From NCBI GenBank assembly GCA_958450365.1, contig CAUEEP010000743.1:3960001-4024000 (forward strand): a stretch of DNA of 64,000 bases, given 5' to 3'. Of the stretch, positions 1 to 12,514 are shown one piece after another (the first letter of the stretch is position 1; each line of letters begins with the position of its first letter). The notes under the pieces are model-generated. The model searched no databases and was not told the origin of the DNA. It saw only the letters and a program-made list of their open reading frames with translations. The stretch is from Mesorhabditis belari. Lineage: Eukaryota; Nematoda; Chromadorea; Rhabditida; Rhabditidae. The position numbers and the translations under genes are program-made.

Positions 1-400
1 AAACACATCCCACAAGTGAAAAGGAGAATATTGTAACCCTACACCCGTTAAAAGTCACTCAAGTGGTCGATAATATTTCGAAACCATAAGGGGAATTGAT
101 GAAAAGAAAGAAATCAATCAGATTCAGTGTAGACTTGAACGATAAATTTAAGTGCAACATAGAAATCACTGATTCTTATGCTATTATTCTATTATTCTAG
201 TATTCTATTATTCTAGTATTTTCTACCATAATTCATTCTCTATTTTGCACTTTAATCCAAATTCTATGGTGAAATGTTTCCTAGAAAAAAAGCAGAATCA
301 CAAAAAAGCGTCGTCGAATTTGCTACCTACTTTATGAGAAAACTTTTAGAGATAAAATTATCAATAAACTAAGAAAAAAAAGAGGAGTAGGTGAATACCC

Positions 401-3400
401 CTATTGAGATAATAAGTTACTGTCCACATTTACCGTATCTATAGCGAATTCGCTCTTGTTCAGCACCTCATTTGTACCCGCGGTTGCTCCACCGGAACCA
501 GTCGCTGCTGTAGCACGGTTTTTATCATTTGATAGTGAGATTGTGTTTCGAGGAAAACCCCTTTTCCTGTAAAATGTTGTTACTTTATTTTCTCTCGTCA
601 TTGCAAGTCACCTCTTGTTTGTTTCATGAAAAAGAATTGGTTTATCACCAGAAACACCCGAGTTCATTGTATCATCGGTATTTTTTGTTGGCATCAACAC
701 TCGAACATTGGGCTTTCTAGAATAAAGTTGAATATGAAAAGATATAGTAATTTGTTACTTCTTCCCGACTTCAGATCCTGCGGTTTCTGGAGCAATCGCG
801 CGTTTCCGAATGGAAGATGGCTCTGATTCGATTGATTTGAGCAAATCGTTTTGTTGAGCTACCTGTAATTTACTCTTTGCTAACTGTAGAATAAAAACGA
901 TACTCTTAATATTCTTTTGATGTTCTTTTATTGTACTAGTGCTGGTTCAGGGTGTTGTAAAACCATTCCAGAGTCAGGGTCAAGTCAGAAGTCAAGTTCT
1001 GAGCTGATTTTACTGCAGGTCTGGCCCACAAAACAAACGAAACCTATATTGGTATCAATAGATAAAAGATAGAGCATAAAAAGTTTGGTATATAGCAAAA
1101 TTTTCAGAGAAATTCATTTAGCCAAATCCTTCATAGAGGTTTTTATCGATTTTTTTTTACGAAAAACAGGTTTTCAAGCTCGAATTTGTTTGAAATTAAC
1201 TTAAAAAGATGGGAAATTGAGCAATAAAAACACTTTTTATTTAGAAGAAACCATTGGTTAATTAGTGAATTTATTAGTTGTAAATGAAAGTACGAAAAGA
1301 AACGAAAAGACTTTCTGGGAAAGCCTAAAGATTACTCACCGACAGATCGCTGTACTCGAGCCAACTTTTTCGTAAACGATCCACAGCCACCCATTGACGA
1401 TGAGACCATTCTTTCGATGAGCAGGCAACAATTTCATCCTCATCTTCTTCAACCGGTGCACCATTGCCATTCACATGCGCTTTATTGTTTGCACTCCTTG
1501 AGCCAGATCGACGTCCCGGGTAAAAGCGCGTGATCTTCGACTGAATCTAGAGTATTATGGTAAAATATTATGATACTTTAATCATTGAGCAATAAAATCA
1601 ACTCACTCCTTCTTTTTGCTTTGGAATAGTCATGGAGAGTTCTTTTTCAAAACGAGACGCTACCCATCCGCCCTCTTGAACTATCAGCTCCTAAATTTCT
1701 TTTTCTTTTCACCAATGAATAAGTGTCTACATGTATATGTTGCTTTTTTGTTTAGCTCTTGTTTTCTAAAGCTTGAATTACATAGCATTATATCCATGCT
1801 TTAGAAAACGTGAAACTGACTCGTTTTCTAAAAAAAGCCCATGTTCACCTACATGTAATCGTGGCTTGTCAAAGTTGGGTCGATCAGGTAACGGAAAATC
1901 TTTGCCATCATATCTAAAAATGAATTGAATGAATTTGAATTCGCATTTGAACTCACAAAAGAACATCGGGAAGTAAAAATATGTTTGAACAAGCAAGAAA
2001 GCCATCCGAATTCGGGAAACCATCCGGAAATGCATCGACAAAGAATTTCGTCCTCAATTTTACCTAACAAAAAAAAATATAAGGTTTTTAATTCTTTTGA
2101 AAAAGTACCTTGACATCCGTGTCATTTTTTCGCTCCGGGATTTCCCTCGTTGAGTAACTCCTGCAATATTTTTATATTCAAAAACAAATTTCAAATCCAA
2201 CCTAAAGCGATCGAGAATCGTGCTAGGGTGATCATCTGGATGCATGGAAAATTCGGAGATGATTTCAAGAGCACTAATGAATCCGATTTTTTCTAAAAAT
2301 ATATTTTTTGATATGCTACTGTTTGACTTACCAATTCCTCGCTCATAGTAGTCATTTCCAACCAATATGGCCATAGCGATTAGTCGATTTCGCGTGAGAA
2401 TTTTGATATTCGCGCCTTGGCCAGCTGCACAGACACGGCTGAATGCAAAATGCGTCACCACCGGCAGAGCTTTTGCGAAGTCAATCTGAAAGAAAATTAC
2501 AATATACATACAATAGAGATTTAGCTACCATACTCAGCTTTAGAAAACAAATCTTTTAAATATATAGACTTATTTAACTGAAGATACTTGTCAACATTAA
2601 CGAGCCAGTTCCGATACTTTTAGCTAAGCCTAATAAGATGTCTACCTATTCATCTTTTTTGCTTTCTAAAGTTGGATATAATAGCCAAGCCGATTTAAGA
2701 AAAAAAAAATCCATATCTGGCTTACTTTATACAAATTTTCGCCACCATAAAGAAAATAGTCGTAATCGAGCGTGACGCAGCCTTGCACTAGACCCGCCTG
2801 GAACTTTCTTTACAAAAATCAAACAATTTTCTTGTACTTGTTCCAATTGAGCACATTGCGCTTCACCGTCTTCTTTTGCGTTGATCACCCGAACACCCAT
2901 CGCTTTGAGAAGATTCTGGAAATAATTATATTTTATACTTTATTGAAACTAAAATTGTTATAAAATGCTATAAAAACTACCGTGACGGCTCCAATTTTTG
3001 CGCTCAAATTCGAGAACGTGTGCACATTCCAGACTTTCCCTCCAGCTCGCTTCGTTCTTTTGATGCACTTCTAAAAACAAGATAGGTTTAAGAAATTCAA
3101 AGAATATTGCAAACATACATTAGGAATAGCTGGTGGTGGGAATTCGGCTGTCAGGGCATCGAAAATCACGATAGGCTCAATTTCAAGCTTTTGTAGGGTT
3201 AGAATTCTTTTGAAAAACGTCGTCGTGTAAGTTTTCCCGTTTGATTGAGGACCCCGTACAGTCTCGAACAGCCAGATATGACCATCTGAAATGGTGCATA
3301 AGCTTTTCTAACATCAGTTGCTTATTCATCAGCTCAAATGCTATTCAAATAACCCTTTATAACCCAAGGATTGGGATTTTTAAAACTAACGTCTAGCAAA

Positions 3401-3562
3401 ACATTAGGCCAACCCAATAAAATATTTCTTAAAATCTTCAAAAAAATCTAGAAACTATTACACAAATCACTCACCTATTGCTATTGTTTTTCCACGTAAT
3501 GTTGTAATATCAACGACTACACCGAATTGATTAACAAAATCATTAAAACCGGGAATTCCCAT
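401..3562 (-). CDS. gen-1: GEN1-like Holliday junction resolvase (XPG/Rad2 family), multi-exon
   Basis: The protein starts MGIPGFNDF at 3562-3560, the usual XPG N-terminus, continues IAIDGHIWLFE with the first catalytic Asp, then EPIVIFDAL. After a short intron the XPG-I region reads EDGEAQCAQLEQ joined to AGLVQGCVTLDYDYFLYGG, close to GEN1 rather than FEN1. Next come RLIAMAILVGNDYYERGIG (H3TH, with GNDY where GCDY is usual) and a chromodomain-like tail including KEWSHRQWVAVDRLR. GEN1 nucleases resolve four-way junctions in recombination repair. About ten exons were joined by phase. One reading stops at 755-757. A donor-like site just before that stop joins in phase to an exon at about 401-567, whose stop (401-403) I used as the gene end. 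The C-terminus is therefore uncertain; the nuclease core is secure. Confidence 0.85.
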
Positions 3563-4636
3563 CTTTCATGTAAACATCGGTAGAATCGCCGTCTAAAATA
3601 TAGAAATCATAAAAAATTGATGAAGAAAAGATAATTCATAAAGCCAATGATCATTTTTATAAACAAAAATGAAATAGCAGTAAAAGCTCAAAAAAATGAC
3701 TAAATTTCGGGGATCAGTGTATCGATTTTTCCCTCTTTATTTCGTCTTTGAATTACTTAATGTTAATCATATTATTTTCGATCGAATGGGCGCTGTGGGT
3801 GACGTTTGGGAGAGGCGGCAGGGCCGAATTACTGTGTTGGGAACGAAATAGCGGCTACGCGCCGATCCACGCGACGCCCCTTTCGCCGCTTACTCTGTGA
3901 CGTTTTTCTTCGGTTTGCGTTAGTTCATTTGTATTTGAATTGTATGCGATTAACGGTCGACTGAAGCGCGCTTGCTTTTCGCTTTTTTTTGCATTAACGA
4001 GTTTGATTTTAAGCTGATTTCGGAAAGGTTAAAGAAGAGGCTTTAAAATGATAACTGAAAAAGTTTTTGGTGATTTTCTTTCATTCATTCAAATATAGTT
4101 TTTTCTTGTAATTCAATTCATTCAAATTCTTTTCCGAAATATTGCTAATTAGTAATCTTTTTGACTCATGTAAAATATAATGTAAAAAACTTATTTATTC
4201 ACTTGTTAACGCTAATTTCTAATCAAGTTTCGGTAGTTTTTTTGTTGATAATTTCTTTGGAAAAGATTGAGAATCAATTATGTGAATGAGAAAAACGATT
4301 GAGAATCAATTATAAATCAAATGGGAATTAATTAACACCATCTGCGTCATCTACTTTCTCTCGATAATTTGCCTTATTCTTATTCTTTCTTGAATACAAA
4401 AATTAGCATTTTATGAATATGATCTTTTGTAAATTTTTTAACATTCTATTCTTTCAAAAAACTTATTATTTTGAAGTTTTGACTAGTTTTCATTGACTCG
4501 ACTACTTTTCATTTTACATTTTTTCTTTTTTTTTTTACAAACAACTAAAACATTTCCGATTCTTCTAAACTTCATTTACAATCTTTATCATAAACAATCT
4601 TCTAATAAAGATTACAAATTTCCATTTAGAAAACGA
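3563..4636. promoter_or_regulatory. Divergent intergenic region (gen-1 / INO80E-like)
   Basis: About 1.07 kb separates two divergent start codons. Most of it is AT-rich, but roughly 3780-3970 is an unusually GC- and CpG-rich island with GACGTTTGGGAG, CTACGCGCC and GTGACGTTTTTC, a likely shared promoter core. I see no open coding frame. An acceptor-like ATTTAG lies 6 bp before the right-hand ATG and may be a trans-splice site. Confidence 0.5.
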
Positions 4637-7600
4637 ATGTCCGAGTCGGGGAGTCTCGTCACCGGACCGGTGGGACTTAATTCTTCTCAGTCACTTATTG
4701 CCTCAATGCCTAGCGATATCTCGACTACCTCCATCACTTTGCCTTCTTTGAACACTTTTCAACGACGTGAGCTCACGTTAAAACAACAATTTACATAGCT
4801 TTTCAGCCACAAAGAACGACGTCCAGCAAATCCCATCGCAGCCATCTCCACTGGAAAACGGTTAGTCATCGACTTCTATGAATTAAATCCCTTTTCTCTA
4901 GTGAATTGTTTCTCGTCACCGATGCCAATGTCGCCCCATCAATCACCAGTTAGTTCTATTGCTTCTCCAATGCCTCCACCCGCGCCCTCTCCTCTTCAAC
5001 ATCAATTTCAGCAGGCGGATCCGAGACGTAAAAATTTTTTCATTTTTCTATTTCTATTTTTTATTGCTACAGTGGGTAGTAGACTTTAAAAGCTTCATTT
5101 TCACAAAATCACATCTAGAGCTGGTCGTTTATCTGATTACAGTAATCTAGGAGTAAAAAGTATTAGCTGACAAGACGAATATATTTCTTAAGTCTTTGAT
5201 TAAGCTACAGCATACTGAGACAAATGACTGGGATTTACAGTACCTTTAAATTTGTTTTCTATTTTGTAGAAAAATCACAAATCGATTTAGTAGGCACAAA
5301 CGGGAACATTCCGCAATCATCACCGGGATCTCATTCAACGATGAGCGCTCCATCAACTCCAATCCCACGACCGCCTCAGTCTCCCTCGATGCACATGCCC
5401 AACCCGGACACAGCCACTTCAATGCCCCATAGTGGAGTCCCATCATCGCCACATCACCACACTCAGGTAGAATAAAAATTAAGACATAAAGCCCTACTCT
5501 GGCGGCAATGGGATGCGTGTCTGTGTAGCGCATTGGTTGAGCCGTCGCCTGGTAAGCCAGAAGTCGCGGTTCGAATCACCGACCATTTTTTTGTATTCCC
5601 AACCACAAAGGACCGGCGTGTCCAACTACCATAAACATAGAAAATCTCTACACAATTATCTAGGCTCCCCTACCTCCAATGACGTTATATCAACCGCAAA
5701 ATCACATGACTTCGACGATCAACGATGTGGGCACAAGAATAGTGACACAAACGAAGTTGGCACCAGCTCCTCGTCGGAGAAACAATCAACAACAAAGGTT
5801 TGTATAATAATAATGCTATTAAGATATTTATTTTACTTTGCATTAAGATTATTGTTTAGAAGCATTTCCCAAATGCAGGCAAGGGAGTTCCGGCAACCCG
5901 AGCGTCCCATGGTGGCAAATGGACCACCGATAAGACAAAGCCTCTCCTCACAATGTATGTGAACTTGTTTAGTCGAATTACTGTCTTAATATCTTAATCT
6001 TTTAGCTCTATCAAGTGATGGGCCGTTCCGCGGGAACATGACCGTTTACCCAGGTCCATCCAATCCGCAACCGATTGGCACAATGATGCCACCGCCGCAG
6101 CCATCGCCGAATGTCATGCAACAGGTTTTTAAAAGAAAAAAAAATATATTTATTTATCAAATTTTAGTCAACCAACATGCAACCGATGAATTCTTTGCGT
6201 GGCCCTCCACCTCCTCAACAAGGCCTGGTAAGAACTTTTTAGAACTTTCGATCTTTTTTTAATTATTTTCTTGATTTGTATTCCGTTAGAGCTATTATTG
6301 TACAAATTCAGCCGGTTCAACTTTCCCGAATGAGTGCCTCAACGAGAAACGTTCACCCTCGAGTTCTCCTACAACAAGCTCCCGTTCAACATCAAGTTCC
6401 ACCCCAATCTCCGCAACAATCACACCAACTACCTCAAAATCAAGGCCAATCTCAGCAAAACATAGTGATCACACAACAAGTTAGTTTATATAGATTTCAA
6501 ATTATGAACAAAAATTCTAGAACGCCAACTTCTCATCGCCTGCAAAGCCGCAAATGAGCCGAGGACAGCCGATTTCTCAAGTAAAAAGAATTAATTTGAA
6601 AATATGCTTTTAATTTCAGCAAATGACAATGTCCAATGTGCAAATGAGGCCAGTCGTGCAAAACGTAGTAGCTCAACCTATACCATGGTAAGTTTCAATA
6701 GAGTTTTCTTTACTAAACTAGAAATTTTAGCACAATAGCGCCTCAAATGGTTGCAGGAGTATCGCAGCCGGTCACAACTCCAACACCCCGGACACAGGTA
6801 GATTGTGCTGGATTTTAATAACTATCTTTTAACAAAAGCTATCGTATTCCGAGTTCAGGCTAAAATGTAACTTAAAAAGAATCTTACTTTAGTTGATTCT
6901 TTCAAAGATATGGTAGCTTTTTCCTAAGAGTACCTTTTGAAAACATCTTTAGTTAAAACATCGTTTAATCTAAAACTTTTTAGGCAACAGCTGCTCTTTT
7001 CAACACCGATGACTCAACTCGTTTACCTCCAAAAGAACAATATCGAACGTTAAAACGGAAATTCAAATTTCTCGTCTACGTAAGAAATTTTGGTTGAACT
7101 CAAACGAATTCACATTTAGGAAAACGAATGCTACCAAGATCAACTGCGCAATTTGCAAACGAAGTTGCTAAAGGTATTGTAGTAATGAAAGTGAAAGAAA
7201 ATATAAATTTTCAGTTGTCACGTGACAAGAACTTCTTGCTAGATCGTTTGTTGCAATACGAGAGACCATCTTCGTCTTCCGATGAAGATTCGGATTCTTC
7301 AGTGAACACTCAAGTCGATGAACGACCTAAACCGAAAAAGTGAGTCAAATTGATTCCTTCTGTTAAAACCTTCAATGTCAAGCTCGAATCTAAAGCTAAA
7401 ATCAATTCTTTAGTTTTCAATATTTATAAATTGGCTCATAGAAATTTTTTGAATAAATTTCTAGGATATCTAGAGTTTTGGTAGCCAAATTTCAAGTTCA
7501 AATTTAGAAAAGCTCGACCAAATCGAAGGCGACCAATCCCTTCTACATCGGGAACGATGATAGCTTCTCTACCGGGTACTATATTTTTCTGAAACTATTT

Positions 7601-8462
7601 TCTGGTAGCAGGAAGAGTTTTATTACTGTTTTGGTACTCTTATCTCTAATTTTATAGGACCCAGTGGAGCACAAATGCTCGCCAGTATCGGCAATGGTGG
7701 ACCAACGCTCGGCTCAGTGCTGACGGCAAAAAGGCAACCATCACAAGTGGTCGGACAATTGCTTGCCCAAGCGATTGCCCCCACCATGCAACAGCCATCC
7801 ACTAGTCGAATTGAGTTTTGCGATTCGTCGAACGCTTCTCAAAGTATCTCATCTCAATCTCAGCCAATGCATGGTAGGGATTTGTGTTCTTTAAAATGAA
7901 ATTTTCTTCTTTATCAGCTCAAGCACGAGCGATGGTCAGTCAAAATATGATACCTAATTCCTCAGAGATTTTATTGGAGAGGGCAATGGTGAGCGATGAG
8001 CCTGTTGCAGGTGAGTTGAAATTGAAGATAAAGATAAGAAAATTCAATAACAATCAAAATATAATTAAGTTACCCAATCTTTCATTTTTAGAGGCGAATC
8101 TTGTACCTAAAGAAGAACCGCTTGAAGGCAATCAGCCAAAAGAAGGTAAATCTATCTAACTAACTAATTTAAATAAAACAAATAATCCTAAGAAGATCTA
8201 GTTTAATTTTCGATTGTAAACGTTTTCCAGTGTTGACACAAACGACGACGACACCGGAGATCAGTATGACCGAGCAAAAGACAAACGAGGCTGTTGAGGA
8301 GCTGAAGACGCTGGTGAATGGACAAAATAATACGTCACCAGTAAGTACAATGATCTCAAAATATAGAACTTTTACTTTCGGTTTTTGAAAATAAACTTTA
8401 TTTAGGTCTTTTCGATCAAAGAAATCGAGAACAATCTGAAAGAAGTGGAGAAATTGAGGTGA
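4637..8462 (+). CDS. INO80 complex subunit E-like protein with long Pro/Gln-rich N-terminus
   Basis: The diagnostic part lies at about 7020-7340. LPPKEQYRTLKRKFKFLVY, then ENECYQDQLRNLQTKLLK, then LSRDKNFLLDRLLQYE come from three exons and match the coiled-coil core of INO80E (YRNLKRKLKFLIYEHE.../SRDKSFLLDRLLQYE). An acidic SSSSDEDSDSS stretch follows, as in the family. INO80E is a small subunit of the INO80 nucleosome-remodelling complex. Here about 12 exons before the core encode low-complexity Pro/Ser/Gln/Met-rich sequence (for example SPMPPPAPSPLQHQFQQ), making the protein much longer than the human one. The start MSESGSLVTGP follows an acceptor-like ATTTAG. The last exon ends KEIENNLKEVEKLR at TGA 8460-8462, but that TGA overlaps a GTGAGT donor, so a further exon is possible. 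Confidence 0.72.
5519..5592 (+). tRNA. Degenerate tRNA-like unit in an intron of the INO80E-like gene
   Basis: The sequence has a B-box-like CGGTTCGAATCACCG, a D-arm-like TAGCGCATTGGTTGAGC and the string GGTAAGCCAG where an anticodon arm would be, followed by ATTTTTTT, a good Pol III terminator. GTCTGTG can pair with CACCGAC, but the T-stem and acceptor then compete for the same bases, so no clean cloverleaf forms. It is more likely a tRNA relic or tRNA-derived repeat than a working tRNA. Confidence 0.35.
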
Positions 8463-10055
8463 GTGAAATTTTCTAGCAACCCAAAAAAGTTACCTTAATC
8501 TCAGTGTTTAAAGCTACGATAACCCATTGAAAATAGCCAAAATAACTAAAGAAACGATAGTTTTTCTGAAATCCATCTTTTAAAAAACATTAACTTACAA
8601 AAGACTTGGAGAAGGGATTGGAATTGGGATCGATTCTCACTAAAACCAAATTATTGCTCAGTGGGTGTAGTAATGGAATTTTTTGATGAAGTTTTATGTA
8701 GAAATGACTAAAATGGAAACGGTTATTCATATCTGACAAAATGAAAACAGTCAATTGATTTCATATTTGAAAATTGATCCCAAAAATTTGGGACTCGTGA
8801 CGCTCAGAAAGCGATCACTGATCGCTCTTTCCCCTTTCGTTACGGATTAGAAAAGGAAAGCACCGTTTGCCAGATGAAAAGCGATTACGCAGCCGCACAA
8901 AGAACACCTCACCAAGCATTTACATAGGGATTTCTCTTTTGCTTTTAGTTGATACAAAAAGATGATATTCAGTCGTAAATTTGTACCCTGAGGTTTTCGG
9001 GGTCGGCGAATCGATTGATGAATTGAAGCGATTGAAGCTATTCATTTTGTCATCATATCGATGATAAACCGATTTACTTTAGTTTTAGTCATTTTTATAT
9101 AAAAATTCATCAAAAAATTCTATTACTACACTATTAGCTGCCGATAATTTGATTTTAGTCTCTCTCTCCTTTAAGCTTTGCATATTTTAAAATTCAATAA
9201 CTTTTGAAGACTTTTTTAAATCCACAATTTAGTACTATTGATGTGAAAAAGGAAGAAGAATGAGATCAAATTGAAACGGGTTTTTTTCATGATGCTTTCT
9301 TCTCATCTGATTTTCCTTTTATATTCTGCCTTTTGATTTTTTTCTTTCCTTCATCTATAAAATCTTTTTTTTATTTCTAGAGATAAAAATCTAGAGATAA
9401 TCCAATATTCTCAATATTTTTGCAAATGTAAAAACTTCCGTTTGCATAAATCGAAAGAATTTCGTCAATTTTCTTGGCTCTTATTAACGTTTATTTTACC
9501 GGTTAACACATGATCTTCAAGTTTTTTTTTTCTGATTATGTAAATAAAGATTATTATGACACACACAAAAAAAGTTCATTTTTTTCAAGTTCAAAATTGC
9601 AGTTTAAACTCGCGGAGAATCTTTAAAAACAAACGGAAACAAAGATGAGTCAAAAAATCTGGTTGCTTGGCGATGTTTCCGAGAGAAAACGCAGAATTTA
9701 CAAAGTCAATTATTTCGTCAATTTTTCTTTCTTTTCCACAAAAATCCCTGATCATCAGAATGCACAATGTCGGCTCGAATCTATTTTGATAATGGTGGGC
9801 ATTTGTGTTTCGTTTCAGTCGCCGAAAGATCCGTTTTCTAAACTACCGCTGAGTTTACGCTAATCTACGCTCATCTAAACGATGAGATCATCGTCACTTT
9901 TATTCGATAGCCAATTTTATTCCCATTTTAGTTCAATTCGAAGAAGCTTATTTCAAAATTGAGTTGATTGGATAAAAAAAAATTGATTCGTAGAGATTAT
10001 GGTAGCTGTCTATAAGACTTTTTCAAAGTAGAATCTTATTTGAAAACGATTTCAG
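8463..10055. other. Intergenic stretch between INO80E-like and SAXO-like genes
   Basis: Apart from the foldback element I see no confident coding exon. A short ATG-led frame at 9645 (MSQKIWLLGDVSERKRR) could be a leading exon of the SAXO-like gene but has no homology I recognise. No clear polyadenylation signal for the upstream gene was found near 8462. Confidence 0.4.
8605..9180. mobile_element. Foldback/MITE-like element with long divergent inverted arms
   Basis: The left arm at about 8637-8750 (ACTAAAACCAAATTAT, GTGTAGTAATGGAATTTTTT, ATGACTAAAATGG) recurs inverted at about 9050-9165 (GACTAAAATCAAATTAT on the minus strand). The loop holds a segment (8866-9003) that also occurs at 15350-15492. 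It lies between the INO80E-like and SAXO-like genes. Exact ends and any target duplication are unclear. Confidence 0.6.
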
Positions 10056-12392
10056 AACGTGATTATGTAGAGGATATCTATCATGACTATGATGATGACG
10101 TTGAGAGGTGCATTTTGTTGAGATTTTGTTGAGAAATTTCAAACATCACCTTTTTCCAGCTATGCTATTCGACCGTATTCAGCTGAGCCATTAGATGGCT
10201 ATCCGTATGATGATGAGTATGACAATGATGACTATTCGGAGCCAACATATTTCGGTTGAAAAAATATCAAACATAAAATTTTATCGGTACACTTAGCGGC
10301 TAATTTTTTCACTTTTCTAAGGGTAATCGAGGGCGCTGAGCACGAATTTAACGGTTTTAGCATAGATTTTCAAATGAAAAACCGACATTTCGAAATTTAC
10401 ACTTTTATTCTCCTAGGCCCGACATTCGGAGACTTGACTGAGCACAGGCTATAGCCCGATTCGCTCAGCCTCGGCCTTCCCTTCACCCGGAGACTTGACC
10501 GAGCACAGGCTATAGCTTCCCTTGCTGACTCACCAGCTTCGTTACGAACTCACCTAAGCCTCCCGTTTGCATTGAAAATGTAATTTACAATGTGTCAGTT
10601 CAAAATTTATGCTAAAATTGTCAAATTCGTGCTCAGTGCCCTCGATTACTATTAAGAAAGTGAAAAAAAATCAAAAATATAGATACCCCAACCCACAAAC
10701 TGCCAGTTTATCAATCAAATAATTATCAACAAAAGATAAAATATTCAGCTTTTATCCTTTTTTTAATTTCAGACGATGGAGAATATCACTCGTTTGTCGA
10801 CGACGCGGACCCAGAGAACGATTACGATGATCACTACAATCCAAATAAACATCCCAATGCCTACATGTAGCAATGATTTATGCAAAGATTTTATTTGCGA
10901 ATTCTTTAGGGAACGCATGCAGGCCGTGCCCTTTCATGGAGAAACCACATATCAAGATGCATATCCATGGAAAGAACCGCAAATACCAAAAAGGTTCGAG
11001 ACCTTTACCTAGACTAAATACCGTAATCCTGCTAATCTAGACTGAATACCTTATCCTAGACTGAATACCGTAATCCTGTTAATCTAGACTGAATACCTTA
11101 TTCTAGACTGAATACCTTAATCTAGACTAAATACCGTAATCCAGCAAATCTAGACTGAATACCGAATCCAGATTGAATACCGTAATCCAGCTGATCTAGA
11201 CTGAATCCCTTTTTCTTGACTGAATACCTTAACCTGGACTTAACCAAAGAAAACTTGTAATTGCAAGCAAAACTTGTAAACGAACTCAAGGAAAAGCTAT
11301 CGTACTTAAAAACTTACAATTCAAAAGAAATTCAGAAGACGCTCAGCCTCTGGCCGTGACCTGCCACCATTCTACGATGACACCACAAACAAAGTTGACT
11401 ACATTCCCAAAGTCCCAAAAGCAACGAAAACATTCAAGTCAATTTTATTTTAGAAATCAATAAGTTTAAAGATCAAGAAGCATTCAATATTGTTATTTTA
11501 GAGATCAATTTTAGACCAAAATACGAGGGACTGAGCAACGAGATCCCGTTTCACGGCCAAACATCCCACAAAGTCGACTACGTCCCCCGACAAGCACAAC
11601 GACAAAAAGCTATCAAAGTTTGTAAAGAAAGTTTCTTTCGAAAACAATTTCTAGAAAGAAAGCAATCTTGGCCCATCAAATGCAGATTTTCACGGGAAAA
11701 CTCTACATCAAGTTTGTTCAAGTATGTGTTGAATGCGATTGCGCGAGTTTTAGCTCGACTACGATGGACGCAAGGGGGAAAGAGCGAAGCCAACCCGAGT
11801 CCAGTCTGAGCCACTTTTTCCCAAAACGAATACGGTAATTGATCAATTAATTGATTAAAAGAAAAGAATAGATCGATTCTACCACACATAAAGCGTCGTA
11901 TGTTCGACTGAAGAACGAGAACTGCCCGGCGGAGGCGATTTTGAACAAAGCGAGGGGGTGGGTTGTTAAATGAAAGTTTTCATCAGCAAAAGCATAATTC
12001 CATATAATATTGTAAGTAAAAGCATTTATTGTCAGTTGAAAATCAATTTTCAAACAAAAGCCAATATTTTCAGATGGGAAGGCTCAAAATTCGACGGTCA
12101 CTACTATGTGAAAGTTCGCCCAAAAAAGAGCGTCACAATCGCGCAGAATGATGACCGAAAAGTGGAAAATAGGGGAAAAGCCCAGCAAAAATCTCATCCA
12201 AAATCGGCATTGAAATCTCAATCAAAACTTCCGTTAAAAACTCGACCCCCAGAAATTCCTGAAAAGTCGAATGAAAAAGCGATGAAGCCAAAACTCGAGT
12301 ATTTCCCGGCACACGATCGAAGTCAAACGAGTCAAAAACCTCTGCGTCGTAGCCGCTCACAGCCGAATTTGAAAAAGAAACCCTTTTATTGA
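10056..12392 (+). CDS. SAXO/MAP6-like microtubule-associated protein (5' end not resolved)
   Basis: Exons joined by phase give an acidic, Tyr-rich N-part (ERDYVEDIYHDYDDD... YAIRPYSAEPLDGYP) followed by four imperfect modules: VPFHGETTYQDAYPWK (about 10920), FYDDTTNKVDYIPK (about 11370), IPFHGQTSHKVDYVPRQ (about 11545) and ADFHGKTLHQV (about 11685). This phi-FxGxTTYxxxYxxW/P pattern is the Mn module of the SAXO/STOP family, which stabilises axonemal and cytoplasmic microtubules. Later exons give ENCPAEAILNKARG, then WEGSKFDGHYYVKVRPKKS and a Lys/Arg/Ser-rich basic tail ending at TGA 12390-12392. The Cys-rich N-terminal microtubule motif typical of SAXOs was not found, and the start codon lies upstream of 10056. 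One junction near 11720-11890 is unsure. The last gene-internal intron arrangement includes a MITE and a minisatellite. Confidence 0.6.
10302..10668. mobile_element. MITE-like foldback in a SAXO-like gene intron
   Basis: The ends are near-perfect inverted copies: GTAATCGAGGGCGCTGAGCA from 10323 and, on the other strand, GTAATCGAGGGCACTGAGCA ending at 10649. Pairing extends inward through GAATTTAACGGTTTTAGC and outward into CACTTTTCTAA. The interior holds a direct repeat of GGAGACTTGACNGAGCACAG and CTATAGC blocks (about 10428-10530). No coding capacity. The terminal core resembles the element at 37800-38154. Confidence 0.75.
11013..11235. repeat. Minisatellite, unit TCTAGACTGAATACC plus spacer
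   Basis: About ten imperfect copies of CTAGACTGAATACCGTAATC-type units (15-25 bp, variable spacers) fill most of the intron between two SAXO-module exons. Confidence 0.75.
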
Positions 12393-12514
12393 AGATCGAC
12401 TTTTGTACAAATGTATTGCTTGCTTGCTGTTGCTTTTTTGCTTTTAAGATGTATATAAACTTTAATGATTTATTTCTTATTAAAAGAAAAATCACAAAAA
12501 TCAGCCGGCTTTCC

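Noticed and set aside
4637..12392. INO80E-like and SAXO-like genes as one fused gene
   Set aside because: The last INO80E donor leaves two bases while the first SAXO exon found needs one, and the domains belong to unrelated families.
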